Shown piece after piece: positions 57,278 through 64,000 of a stretch of 64,000 nucleotides of DNA. The notes under the pieces are model-generated. The model worked only from the letters and a program-made list of their open reading frames with translations, was not told the DNA's origin and ran no database searches. The stretch's first letter is position 1. Each line of letters opens with the position of its first letter. Both the position numbers and the translations under genes were made by a program. The stretch comes from Flavihumibacter soli (GTDB taxonomy: Bacteria > Bacteroidota > Bacteroidia > Sphingobacteriales > Sphingobacteriaceae): contig NZ_JAAFZB010000094.1 of assembly GCF_010692725.1 (NCBI RefSeq), positions 248,001 to 312,000 of the forward strand, given 5' to 3'.

Positions 57278-58312
57278 ATGAAAGCCCTGGTGTACGGCGG
57301 GCCCGGGAAAATAGAACTGAAACAGGTGACAGTGCCTTCTATTATCAAACAAACAGATGCTGTCGTAAAGATCGTAAAGACCACCATTTGTGGAACAGAC
57401 CTGGGTATTTCACATGGCAAGGTACCTTCCGTTATGCCAGGAACCATACTCGGGCATGAAGGTGTCGGGATCATTGAGGAAACCGGTTCAGGAGTCAGGG
57501 CCTTTAAAAAAGGTGACCGCGTGATCATTTCCTGCATCACTTCTGACGGCACCTGTGAATATTGTAAAAAGGGACTGTATGCTCACTGCGAAGATGGTGG
57601 GTGGATACTGGGCAATACTATTAATGGTACGCAGGCAGAATATGTTCGTATTCCGCATGCGGATAATAGTCTGCACCATATCCCTGCCGGGATTGACGAA
57701 GAAGCATTGGTGATGTTAAGTGATATTCTGCCAACGGGGCACGAGATCGGGGTTCTTAACGGGCAGGTAAAGCCGGGCGATGTAATTGCCATCGTAGGTG
57801 CGGGACCGGTAGGCATGGCGGTATTACTGACTGCCCAGTTTTATTCGCCGTCTAAAATTTATGTGATCGATATCGATGAAAACCGGCTGGCCTTTGCCAG
57901 GAAAGCCGGCGCCACCGACACTATTAATTCAGCAAATGAGGATGTTACAGAAAGGTTGTTTGCTGAAAACAGATCGGGCGTGGACGTAGCTATCGAAGCC
58001 GTTGGTCTTCCTGCTACCTTTGACATGTGCCAGAACATGATCCGCCCCGGCGGGCATATTGCGGTAGTTGGTGTGCACGGCGTCAGTGTAGACTTTCAAC
58101 TTCAAAAACTCTGGATTCAAAATATAACCTTGACCACGGGACTGGTTAGTACCAACACAACGCCCCTGCTGCTGAAGACAGTGCAATCCGGAAAGCTGAA
58201 ACCGGCCCAGCTGATCACCCATCATTTTAAACTGGATGCTATCCTGGAAGCTTACACGGTGTTTGGAAATGCGGCAAAGGAGAAGGCCATGAAAGTTATT
58301 ATTGAACCCTGA
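57278..58312 (+). CDS. Zinc-dependent alcohol dehydrogenase (MDR family)
   Basis: This is a cytosolic NAD(P)-dependent zinc alcohol dehydrogenase. I place the start at ATG 57278, which gives MKALVYGGPGKIEL, the usual family opening, and 344 residues. The frame is open from 57185. Catalytic zinc ligands are Cys in TTICGTDLG and His in LGHEGVGIIEETG. The structural zinc site is the four-cysteine cluster CITSDGTCEYCKKGLYAHC, and the cofactor loop is GAGPVGMAVLL. It belongs to the group acting on secondary or short-chain alcohols; the substrate is unknown. It stands alone, convergent with the NtrB-like kinase gene, 72 bp apart. Confidence 0.87.
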   Translation: MKALVYGGPGKIELKQVTVPSIIKQTDAVVKIVKTTICGTDLGISHGKVPSVMPGTILGHEGVGIIEETGSGVRAFKKGDRVIISCITSDGTCEYCKKGLYAHCEDGGWILGNTINGTQAEYVRIPHADNSLHHIPAGIDEEALVMLSDILPTGHEIGVLNGQVKPGDVIAIVGAGPVGMAVLLTAQFYSPSKIYVIDIDENRLAFARKAGATDTINSANEDVTERLFAENRSGVDVAIEAVGLPATFDMCQNMIRPGGHIAVVGVHGVSVDFQLQKLWIQNITLTTGLVSTNTTPLLLKTVQSGKLKPAQLITHHFKLDAILEAYTVFGNAAKEKAMKVIIEP

Positions 58313-58384
58313 TCACTACCTCTTATCGAGATCTTACAGCCCGACAATACGTTCACAGATGCCGGGCAAATTTCGGCGTAATCA

Positions 58385-59737
58385 TCATGGCGCATTAAAA
58401 GTCATAATAAAGCTGGTGCCGGCACCGCTGATCGTTTGTACATGAATGTTCCCCCGGTGAAGAAGCATGATCTGTTTACAGAGATTCAATCCCACCCCGG
58501 TTCCATTCTTTTTTGTGCTGAAGAAGGGAATAAAGATCTGGTCGAGCAGCTCGGCGGGAATGCCATGGCCGTTATCGGTGACTTTTAAAATGCAACGGTT
58601 TTGCTGGTCGGCGGCGGCCGATAAAGTGATCTTCGGGTGGGCGGATTGCTTGATCGCCTCCATGGCATTCAGGATCAGGTTGATGAGCACCTGTTCTACC
58701 AGGTTCTGGTCGGCGTAAACCTTGATATTGGGATCTTTCAGGACTATTTCCAGTTCTATATCCCGGTCGGATAAAGTCGGCATCATCAGGCTGTGCTGAT
58801 TTTCGAATATGTCGCGTACATAAATGTCTTTTAATACCAGCGAATTGATGCGGTTCAGGTTCCGGTAGGTATCGGCAAATTTCAGGAGGGCCTCACTCCG
58901 CTTACGTATGGTGTCGATACCGATCTCCAGGTCTTCACGGTACGAGGGCTGCGGCTCATGGTGCTCGAGAGAATACTGCAGCCGGCTTTTCAGAGTATTT
59001 GCCAGCGATGAGATGGGCGCTATGGAATTCATTATCTCATGCGTCATCACCCCCAGGAGCTTTGTCCATGCGTTCGCCTCCGTTTCATCCAGCGCTTCGT
59101 TGACATCCTGCAGGCTGAGCAGTTTATAGTGCCGCCCTTCTATCTGGAACATGGTGGCCGAAAGCAGGAATTTTACCGACTGCTTGTTTACCGTGGCAGC
59201 ATACACCTTAGTATCTCCTATACTGATCCCCTGGAGTTCGGTATAGAATTCTGCATTCCGCCTCGCGATGGCATGGACGTTCTTAAAATGCGGCAGGTTA
59301 AGCATCCTTTTCAGGGCGTCGTTCATCCAGGCGATATCCCCTGATTCGATCTCAAAAGACAGGATGCCGGTACCGACCACTTCCAGGATATGCTGCAGAT
59401 AATGATAATGGGTTTCCTTTTCACGCGAGATCGTTTTGAAGGTATCAGTGATCACATTGAAGGAATTCCGTAAGGGCTGCAGTTCCGCCGGCGAACGCTG
59501 TACATTGAAGTGCCTCGAAAAATCACGATAATAAACCGCCTCGGAGAATTCCGTCAGTTCCCGGTAAACCCTTTTCTGGTTCCTGAAGAGCTCGTATACC
59601 TGCCACAAAAGCAGCGCCACGGGCAGGTACAGGTAACCTTGCTGCCCAATGTGGACCAGGTAGAACAGCAGGGCTATATTCAGGCTTAACAGGATAATCC
59701 TTAAACCCAGCCTGATCTCGTAATTTTTAAATGTCAT
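58385..59737 (-). CDS. NtrB-like membrane sensor histidine kinase
   Basis: This 450-residue kinase has two adjacent N-terminal membrane helices (about 10-45) with almost no periplasmic loop, a PAS-like domain (about 105-215), the H-box MTHEIMNSIAPISSLANTL (His about 232), an N-box LILNAMEAIKQ, and G-boxes DNGHGIP and GTGVGLNLC. With so small an outside part it probably senses a membrane or cytoplasmic signal. Its start overlaps the end of the sigma-54 regulator gene by 11 bp, so the two form a coupled pair. Its own 3' end has a partial duplicate at 56937-56979. Confidence 0.9.
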   Translation of the reverse strand: MTFKNYEIRLGLRIILLSLNIALLFYLVHIGQQGYLYLPVALLLWQVYELFRNQKRVYRELTEFSEAVYYRDFSRHFNVQRSPAELQPLRNSFNVITDTFKTISREKETHYHYLQHILEVVGTGILSFEIESGDIAWMNDALKRMLNLPHFKNVHAIARRNAEFYTELQGISIGDTKVYAATVNKQSVKFLLSATMFQIEGRHYKLLSLQDVNEALDETEANAWTKLLGVMTHEIMNSIAPISSLANTLKSRLQYSLEHHEPQPSYREDLEIGIDTIRKRSEALLKFADTYRNLNRINSLVLKDIYVRDIFENQHSLMMPTLSDRDIELEIVLKDPNIKVYADQNLVEQVLINLILNAMEAIKQSAHPKITLSAAADQQNRCILKVTDNGHGIPAELLDQIFIPFFSTKKNGTGVGLNLCKQIMLLHRGNIHVQTISGAGTSFIMTFNAP

Positions 59738-61079
59738 ACTTGCTTAACCTTCGGTACAGTGCGGTACGGGTGATCCCAAGCTCTTTGGCCGCTTTTGAAA
59801 TATTACCGTTATTCTGCTCGATAACCCGCAGGATCGTGTTCCTTTCAATTGAACTGAGTCTCGACTCCGATACATCCGGGCTTTCGTTGGCCTGTTCGAT
59901 CGGCGAAAACAGTAGGTCCTTTCCTTCAAGCACCTCGCCTTCCGCCATAATGATAGCCCTTTCGATGGTGTACTGCAATTCCCGGACATTCCCCGGGAAG
60001 GAGTAATTCAATAGCTTGTCAATCGCTTTCCTGTCCGGTTCAATTGCCGGTTTCAGGTATTTCTGGCTGTACACGCGGATGAAGTGCCGGGCAAGCGGTA
60101 CGATATCATCCTTACGCTCCCGTAAGGGCGGGATAATGATCTCGACGGTATTGATGCGGTAGATAAGATCCTTACGAAACCGGTTCTCATTAGAAAGGTC
60201 CTTCAACGATACGTTGGTGGCGCAGATCAGCCTAATATCTACTTCGACCGCCTGGTTTGCTCCCAGCCGGGTCACCTGCCGGTTTTGCAGTACGCTGAGC
60301 AGTTTGGCCTGCTGGTGGAGGGAAATATTGCCTATCTCATCCAGAAACAGGGTACCGGTATCGGCCGCTTCAAAACGTCCCATCCTGTCTTCCCGTGCAT
60401 CCGTAAACGCCCCCTTCTTATGGCCGAACAGCTCGCTTTCGAAAAGACCTTCTGATAAAGATCCAACATCCACTTTGACGTATGGCTTCCCGGCACGCTT
60501 GCTCTGCTGGTGAATGGCCCTGGCTATTAGGTCCTTCCCGGTTCCGTTTTCACCCAGGATAAGGATGTTGGCATCCGTCGGGGCAACCTTCCGGATCTTG
60601 TGGAAGATCTCCAGCATCGGGTCGGAAGTACCGATAAGTTCATTGCTGTTCAATGAATTTATTTTAGGATTTGATTCTGATGCCGGTTTGACACTTTTGT
60701 CCAGGACTTCGGCGATGGTCTTCAATAAGATGTCATTGTACCATGGCTTCACGACAAAATCATCAGCGCCTTCCTTCAGCGATCTGACCGCAAGATTGAT
60801 ATCCCCGTAAGCGGTGATCATGATGATAGCCGCACTGGACTTCAGTTCCTTGATCTTCCGCAGCCAGAAAAGACCTTCATTACCCGTATTGATCGAGGTA
60901 TTGAAGTTCATATCCAGCATGATCAGGTCATAGGTTTTAGCGCTTAGCAGTTTCCTTATATTTTCAGGATTTCTCTCGGTAACAACCTCGCTGACCTCTG
61001 TCTTTAAAAGCAGCCTGACGGCAGTTAAAACATCCGGATCATCATCCACTACAAGTACGGTCGCATTTTTTAATTTCAT
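59727..61079 (-). CDS. NtrC-family sigma-54-dependent response regulator
   Basis: This 450-residue regulator has a receiver domain (1-120, phosphorylated D56 in LIMLDMNFN), an AAA+ sigma-54-interaction domain (about 147-380) with Walker A LGENGTGKD (176-183), the sigma-54 contact loop GAFTDA (223-228; canonical GAFTGA) and Walker B TLFLDEIGN, and a Fis-type helix-turn-helix at the C-terminus (NGNISKAAKELGITRTALYR). Gly to Asp in the contact loop recurs in Bacteroidota members as far as I recall, so it need not mean loss of function. It is divergent from the efflux operon over 255 bp, making that operon the likely target. Confidence 0.92.
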   Translation of the reverse strand: MKLKNATVLVVDDDPDVLTAVRLLLKTEVSEVVTERNPENIRKLLSAKTYDLIMLDMNFNTSINTGNEGLFWLRKIKELKSSAAIIMITAYGDINLAVRSLKEGADDFVVKPWYNDILLKTIAEVLDKSVKPASESNPKINSLNSNELIGTSDPMLEIFHKIRKVAPTDANILILGENGTGKDLIARAIHQQSKRAGKPYVKVDVGSLSEGLFESELFGHKKGAFTDAREDRMGRFEAADTGTLFLDEIGNISLHQQAKLLSVLQNRQVTRLGANQAVEVDIRLICATNVSLKDLSNENRFRKDLIYRINTVEIIIPPLRERKDDIVPLARHFIRVYSQKYLKPAIEPDRKAIDKLLNYSFPGNVRELQYTIERAIIMAEGEVLEGKDLLFSPIEQANESPDVSESRLSSIERNTILRVIEQNNGNISKAAKELGITRTALYRRLSKYDI

Positions 61080-61226
61080 TCCTGGGATTATCTTTAAAAC
61101 GGTTTACAGCAACTATACCACCCTCTCAATTTTCTGTGCTTCAGCCGCTTAGTTTCGGCAACCGCCCGCACCTGTATCGAAAACGAACACTGGTTGTAAT
61201 GCAAGCGAACATCTTGCGCTATCAAA

Positions 61227-61239
61227 CAAATGCAATTTG
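61227..61239. promoter_or_regulatory. Short dyad between the regulator and efflux genes
   Basis: CAAAT-gca-ATTTG is a 13-bp palindrome, 96 bp upstream of the adaptor start. It is a candidate enhancer site for the NtrC-like regulator. No convincing -24/-12 sigma-54 promoter was found downstream of it. Confidence 0.25.
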
Positions 61240-61334
61240 TTGAAAATGAACTATTTAACAAAATGGCATCTGTTTGAATAAGCCCTATATCAAACTTACG
61301 GTGTTGGCTGTTAGGATAAAAATAGATATTTAAA

Positions 61335-62588
61335 GTGGACAGAGTAATTGAAAAAAAGAAATGGAATAACCGGCGGATCATCGGCCTGGCCGGGATCGTC
61401 CTTTTAGTTGGCCTGGTAGTGAGTGCATTTTACTTTACTTCCGGCAAGTCGAAGTTGAATGTGGACACCGAAAAGATTACGATAACAGACGTTGTCAAGG
61501 GTTCATTCCAGGAGTTCATACCGGTAAACGGAATCGTGATGCCCTTAACAACGATCTACCTGGATGCGACGGAAGGCGGAAGGGTTGAAGAAATATATGC
61601 CGAAGACGGTACTTTCCTGAAAAAGGGGGAACCGATCTTAAGGCTTTCCAATTCCGACCTGGAGTTGAGCCTGGCCAACCAGGAAACGGCGGTATTTGAT
61701 GTGCTTACACAGATGCAGAATACCCGCAATAACTCCGAACAAAATACCATCCGGCAGCTGAACCAGCTTGCTGAAGTAGATAACGCCCTCGCCGAAGCAG
61801 AAAGACTTTACAAGCTGAATAAGCTTTTGTATGAGAAAAAGGCTATCGGCTCTCAGGAATTCAAATCCACAGAGAACAATTATAAATACCAGGTTCGGCG
61901 ACTTAAACTGACCCGCGAAACATTGAAAAAAGATTCTTCATCCGGCAAGCAACAGGTAAGCCAAATGCAGGAATCGTACAGCCGGATGCAGAATGCCTTG
62001 TCGCTGATGCGTCGTAAGGTGGGCGATCTTGTTGTCCGTGCCCCTGTCGACGGCCAGTTAACATCCCTGGATGCTGAGATCGGGCAGTCAAAAAATAAAG
62101 GGGAACGGCTTGGACAGGTAGATGTGATCAGTGGCTTCAAGGTGCGTGCAGACATCGATGAACATTATATCTCCAGGATCTTCACGGGGCTTAAAGGTCT
62201 CTTCACCCTGAACGGAAAAGACTACGAACTCCGGGTACGTAAGATCTATACACAAGTGAATAACGGCCGCTTCCAGGTAGACCTTGAATTCATAGGAGCT
62301 GTGCCGCAGGGTATCCGGCGGGGTCAGAGCCTGCAGGTGCGCCTATCCTTAAGCGATGAAACACAGGCTGTACTCGTAGCAAAAGGCGGCTTCTACCAGC
62401 AAACCGGTGGCAACTGGATCTATAAATTAACGGAAGATGGCTCTAAAGCCTATAAAGCAGAGATACAACTTGGACGTCAGAATCCTGATTATTATGAAGT
62501 GCTGAGCGGCTTAAAGCCTGGTGACAAGGTCGTATCGTCGAGCTATGAGAATTACGGAGATAACCAGGAGTTGGTGTTGAAGAAGTAG
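61335..62588 (+). CDS. Periplasmic adaptor subunit (HlyD/MFP family) of an efflux system
   Basis: This 417-residue membrane fusion protein starts at a GTG (61335). It has one N-terminal membrane anchor (about 14-33), a split lipoyl domain (EGGRVEEIYAEDGTFLKKGE and later LVVRAPVDGQLTSLDAEIGQ), a long helical hairpin between them (about 115-235), and beta-barrel and membrane-proximal domains ending GLKPGDKVVSSSYENYGDN. Such adaptors link an inner-membrane MacB-like ABC transporter to an outer-membrane channel. The ATPase and permease genes follow on the same strand, after an antisense gene that lies between them. Confidence 0.88.
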   Translation: MDRVIEKKKWNNRRIIGLAGIVLLVGLVVSAFYFTSGKSKLNVDTEKITITDVVKGSFQEFIPVNGIVMPLTTIYLDATEGGRVEEIYAEDGTFLKKGEPILRLSNSDLELSLANQETAVFDVLTQMQNTRNNSEQNTIRQLNQLAEVDNALAEAERLYKLNKLLYEKKAIGSQEFKSTENNYKYQVRRLKLTRETLKKDSSSGKQQVSQMQESYSRMQNALSLMRRKVGDLVVRAPVDGQLTSLDAEIGQSKNKGERLGQVDVISGFKVRADIDEHYISRIFTGLKGLFTLNGKDYELRVRKIYTQVNNGRFQVDLEFIGAVPQGIRRGQSLQVRLSLSDETQAVLVAKGGFYQQTGGNWIYKLTEDGSKAYKAEIQLGRQNPDYYEVLSGLKPGDKVVSSSYENYGDNQELVLKK

Positions 62589-62590
62589 CT

Positions 62591-62621
62591 GGTCTCAGGT
62601 ATCATGTGTGAGGTATCAGGT
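62591..62621 (+). repeat. GGTATCAGGT cluster, left flank of the four-helix-bundle gene
   Basis: An exact GGTATCAGGT lies at 62612-62621, preceded by variants (GGTCTCAGGTATCA). It abuts the stop codon of the four-helix-bundle gene. The orientation is opposite to the clusters on the other side of that gene. Confidence 0.75.
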
Positions 62622-62972
62622 TTATGACAACTTCACGATGAAAGCATGGATCATTTTTCTGATTTCAATTACTAAATCAGATAGTTCTTTATAAACAATA
62701 TCGGAGATATAGTTTAGGTCTTTAGCCAGAAGCAATTGATACTCGAGCTCTGAACTTGATCCGGAAGAAATGATAAGAAAACGCTTCATCTCCGGATTAC
62801 TATTACGGCCGCAGCCCTCTGCTATATTGGTAGGAATAGCTGCGCTGGATCTTCTGATTTGAGAGATGAGACCATATTGCTCATCTTTTGGAAATGATTG
62901 ACTTAGAGAATAGATTTTTAAAGTTAAAAGATGGCTTTTTTGCCAAACACCAAGATCCTGAAATCTGCGCAT
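62622..62972 (-). CDS. Four-helix bundle protein (S23/IVS-type family)
   Basis: This 116-residue protein has the family's typical features: opening MRRFQDLGVWQKSHLLTL, then SFPKDEQYGLISQIRRSSAA and IPTNIAEGCGRNSNPEMKRF, then long helices to the end. The family was first seen in intervening sequences of 23S rRNA genes and is also scattered through Bacteroidota chromosomes. The function is not established. The gene runs antisense to the efflux operon, between the adaptor and the ATPase genes, and has GGTATCAGGT repeats on both sides in inverted orientation, which suggests that it arrived as a small mobile unit. Confidence 0.88.
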   Translation of the reverse strand: MRRFQDLGVWQKSHLLTLKIYSLSQSFPKDEQYGLISQIRRSSAAIPTNIAEGCGRNSNPEMKRFLIISSGSSSELEYQLLLAKDLNYISDIVYKELSDLVIEIRKMIHAFIVKLS

Positions 62973-63040
62973 ATCACTTGTAAGATTTATGTATTCTCAA
63001 TAGATAGAATTAAATATAACTAAAAGACAATTAACTCAAA

Positions 63041-63124
63041 ACCTGATACCTGTTACCTGTTACCTTTTAAACTAAAAACTAAATATAAACCGCAGGCAGA
63101 TTCAGCTGATACCTGATACCTGAT
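63041..63124 (-). repeat. Inverted GGTATCAGGT clusters, right flank of the four-helix-bundle gene
   Basis: In the complementary orientation (ACCTGATACC) exact copies lie at 63041-63050 and 63111-63120, with partial units (TGTTACCTGTTACC, CTGATACCTGATACCTGAT) around them. They end 18 bp before the ATPase start codon. Confidence 0.75.
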
Positions 63125-63141
63125 TGCTGAAACCTCAAACA

Positions 63142-63819
63142 ATGATCAAAATTACAGACCTGGAAAAAATCTACCGCACTGAAGACATTGAAACGGTAGC
63201 CCTGAACAAACTTTCATTTGAAGTAAAGGAAGGGGAATTTGTGGCCATTATGGGTCCGTCAGGGTGTGGAAAATCCACGCTCTTAAATATCCTGGGTCTC
63301 CTGGATGATCCGGATGGCGGGAGCTTTGTGTTCAACAATGAGGAGATAGCTCACTATTCCGAAAGCAAGCGTGCCCAGATACGGAAGCGGAACATTGGTT
63401 TTGTCTTTCAGAGCTTCAACCTGATCGATGAACTGACCGTATTCGAGAACGTCGAACTGCCATTAATCTACCTGAATATGAAAGCGTCTGAGCGCAAGGA
63501 AAAAGTGGAAGAAGTTTTGAAAAAGATGCAGGTGATGCATCGCCGTAACCACTATCCGCAGCAGCTATCCGGAGGTCAACAACAACGTGTTGCCGTTGCC
63601 AGGGCCGTGGTTAACAATCCAAAGCTGATACTTGCGGATGAGCCAACGGGTAATCTTGATTCGTCGAACGGTAACGAAGTGATGCAATTGCTTACGGACC
63701 TCAACGAACAGGGCACGACCATCATTATGGTAACCCACTCGGAACATGACGCCCGTTACAGTCACCGGATCATCAGGCTGCTTGACGGTCAGATGGTGCT
63801 GGAGAATAGCTTGATTTAG
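63142..63819 (+). CDS. ABC transporter ATP-binding protein (MacB/LolD type)
   Basis: This ATPase of 225 residues is of the MacB/LolD/FtsE group. I start it at ATG 63142 (MIKITDLEKIYRTEDIETVA). An upstream TTG at 63124 is in frame but lies within the repeat cluster. Walker A GPSGCGKSTLL, the Q-loop FVFQSFNLI, the signature LSGGQQQRVAVARA, Walker B LILADEPTGNLD and the H-loop MVTHSEHDA are all intact. It powers the permease encoded next to it, and together with the adaptor would form a tripartite efflux or lipoprotein-handling system. Confidence 0.93.
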   Translation: MIKITDLEKIYRTEDIETVALNKLSFEVKEGEFVAIMGPSGCGKSTLLNILGLLDDPDGGSFVFNNEEIAHYSESKRAQIRKRNIGFVFQSFNLIDELTVFENVELPLIYLNMKASERKEKVEEVLKKMQVMHRRNHYPQQLSGGQQQRVAVARAVVNNPKLILADEPTGNLDSSNGNEVMQLLTDLNEQGTTIIMVTHSEHDARYSHRIIRLLDGQMVLENSLI

Positions 63820-63849
63820 CTGGAAGGGGAAAGGTTGAAGGCGGGAAGG

Positions 63850-63888
63850 CTGATACCACACCTGATACCTGATACCTAATACCTAATA
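63850..63888 (-). repeat. ACCTGATACC cluster between ATPase and permease genes
   Basis: One exact ACCTGATACC (63860-63869) lies among degenerate units (CTGATACC, GATACCTAATACCTAATA). It lies in the 81-bp gap between the ATPase and permease genes, in the same orientation as the clusters at 63041-63124. Confidence 0.7.
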
Positions 63889-63900
63889 ACGCTGATTGCC

Positions 63901-64000
63901 ATGTTAAAAAACTATTTCAAAATAGCCGTACGTAACCTTATACGTCATAAGGTATTTTCCACTATCAATATCCTTGGACTTGCGATTGGTATGGCAAGTG
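63901..64000 (+). CDS. ABC transporter permease, FtsX/MacB-like (partial, 5' end only)
   Basis: Only the first 33 codons are in the window. The translation MLKNYFKIAVRNLIRHKVFS followed by TINILGLAIGMAS is the usual N-terminus of Bacteroidota FtsX-like permeases, in which an amphipathic segment leads into the first membrane helix. It follows the ATPase by 81 bp on the same strand and is the expected partner of the ATPase and adaptor. It runs off the right edge. Confidence 0.85.
   Translation, partial: MLKNYFKIAVRNLIRHKVFSTINILGLAIGMAS

Noticed and set aside
61261-61280. Sigma-54 promoter TGGCATCTGTTTGAA upstream of the adaptor gene
   Set aside because: The spacing is one base short and the -12 element has GA in place of GC, so it does not meet TGGC-N7-TTGC.
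61094-61381. 95-codon minus-strand frame upstream of the adaptor gene
   Set aside because: It overlaps the start of the adaptor gene and has no recognisable features.

Overview
The window reads as a chromosomal segment of a free-living Bacteroidota bacterium, most likely of the Sphingobacteriaceae (Pedobacter/Mucilaginibacter type). The evidence is two SusC/SusD polysaccharide utilisation loci (PULs), a hybrid two-component system (HTCS), TTTG-N19/20-TAnnTTTG promoters, Bacteroidota-style lipoprotein signals and FtsX-type ABC permeases. The genus is inference. No rRNA, tRNA, CRISPR array, transposase or integrase was seen.

Layout. 1-9.7 kb holds mixed single genes: a truncated PHB-depolymerase-like esterase, a membrane AraC regulator, a zinc-less MDR oxidoreductase, a hybrid histidine kinase, a class V PLP enzyme, a small secreted protein, a GH16 lipoprotein and a group II PLP decarboxylase. 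9.8-27.7 kb is a dextran (alpha-1,6-glucan) PUL: SusC, SusD, a SusE-like protein with three binding repeats, GH66 endo-dextranase, a six-hairpin glycosidase with a C-terminal CBM, and GH31 alpha-glucosidase, with a divergent HTCS. 27.8-32.2 kb holds an MFS exporter and xylB-xylA, which are visibly richer in G+C than their surroundings. 32.6-56.5 kb is an alpha-mannoside PUL: SusC, SusD, DUF3823, GH38, a long mannose-6-phosphate isomerase, three GH92, a sugar porter, a ROK kinase, a GntR/UTRA regulator and a sulfatase. 57.2-64 kb holds a zinc alcohol dehydrogenase, an NtrB/NtrC-like pair, and an ABC efflux operon (adaptor, ATPase, start of a permease) interrupted by an antisense four-helix-bundle gene.

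How they work together. In the dextran PUL the surface lipoprotein GH66 should cut dextran, SusCD/E import isomaltooligosaccharides, and the periplasmic GH31 release glucose; the HTCS senses the oligosaccharide. In the mannan PUL, SusCD import substrate, secreted GH92/GH38 enzymes and the sulfatase strip it to mannose, the MFS porter brings mannose in, the ROK kinase phosphorylates it and the isomerase makes fructose-6-phosphate.

Most notable observations. (1) The mannan PUL lies between two directly repeated 87-bp elements, each with a 14-bp hairpin whose stem differs by compensatory changes. (2) It is apparently run by a GntR/UTRA repressor rather than an HTCS: the same 12-bp dyad, ATGTAYAWACAT, lies in the promoters of all three of its transcription units. 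(3) The four-helix-bundle gene is flanked by inverted clusters of the decamer GGTATCAGGT, which also forms an array after xylA. (4) Both PULs carry a strong hairpin exactly between the binding-protein block and the first glycosidase gene.
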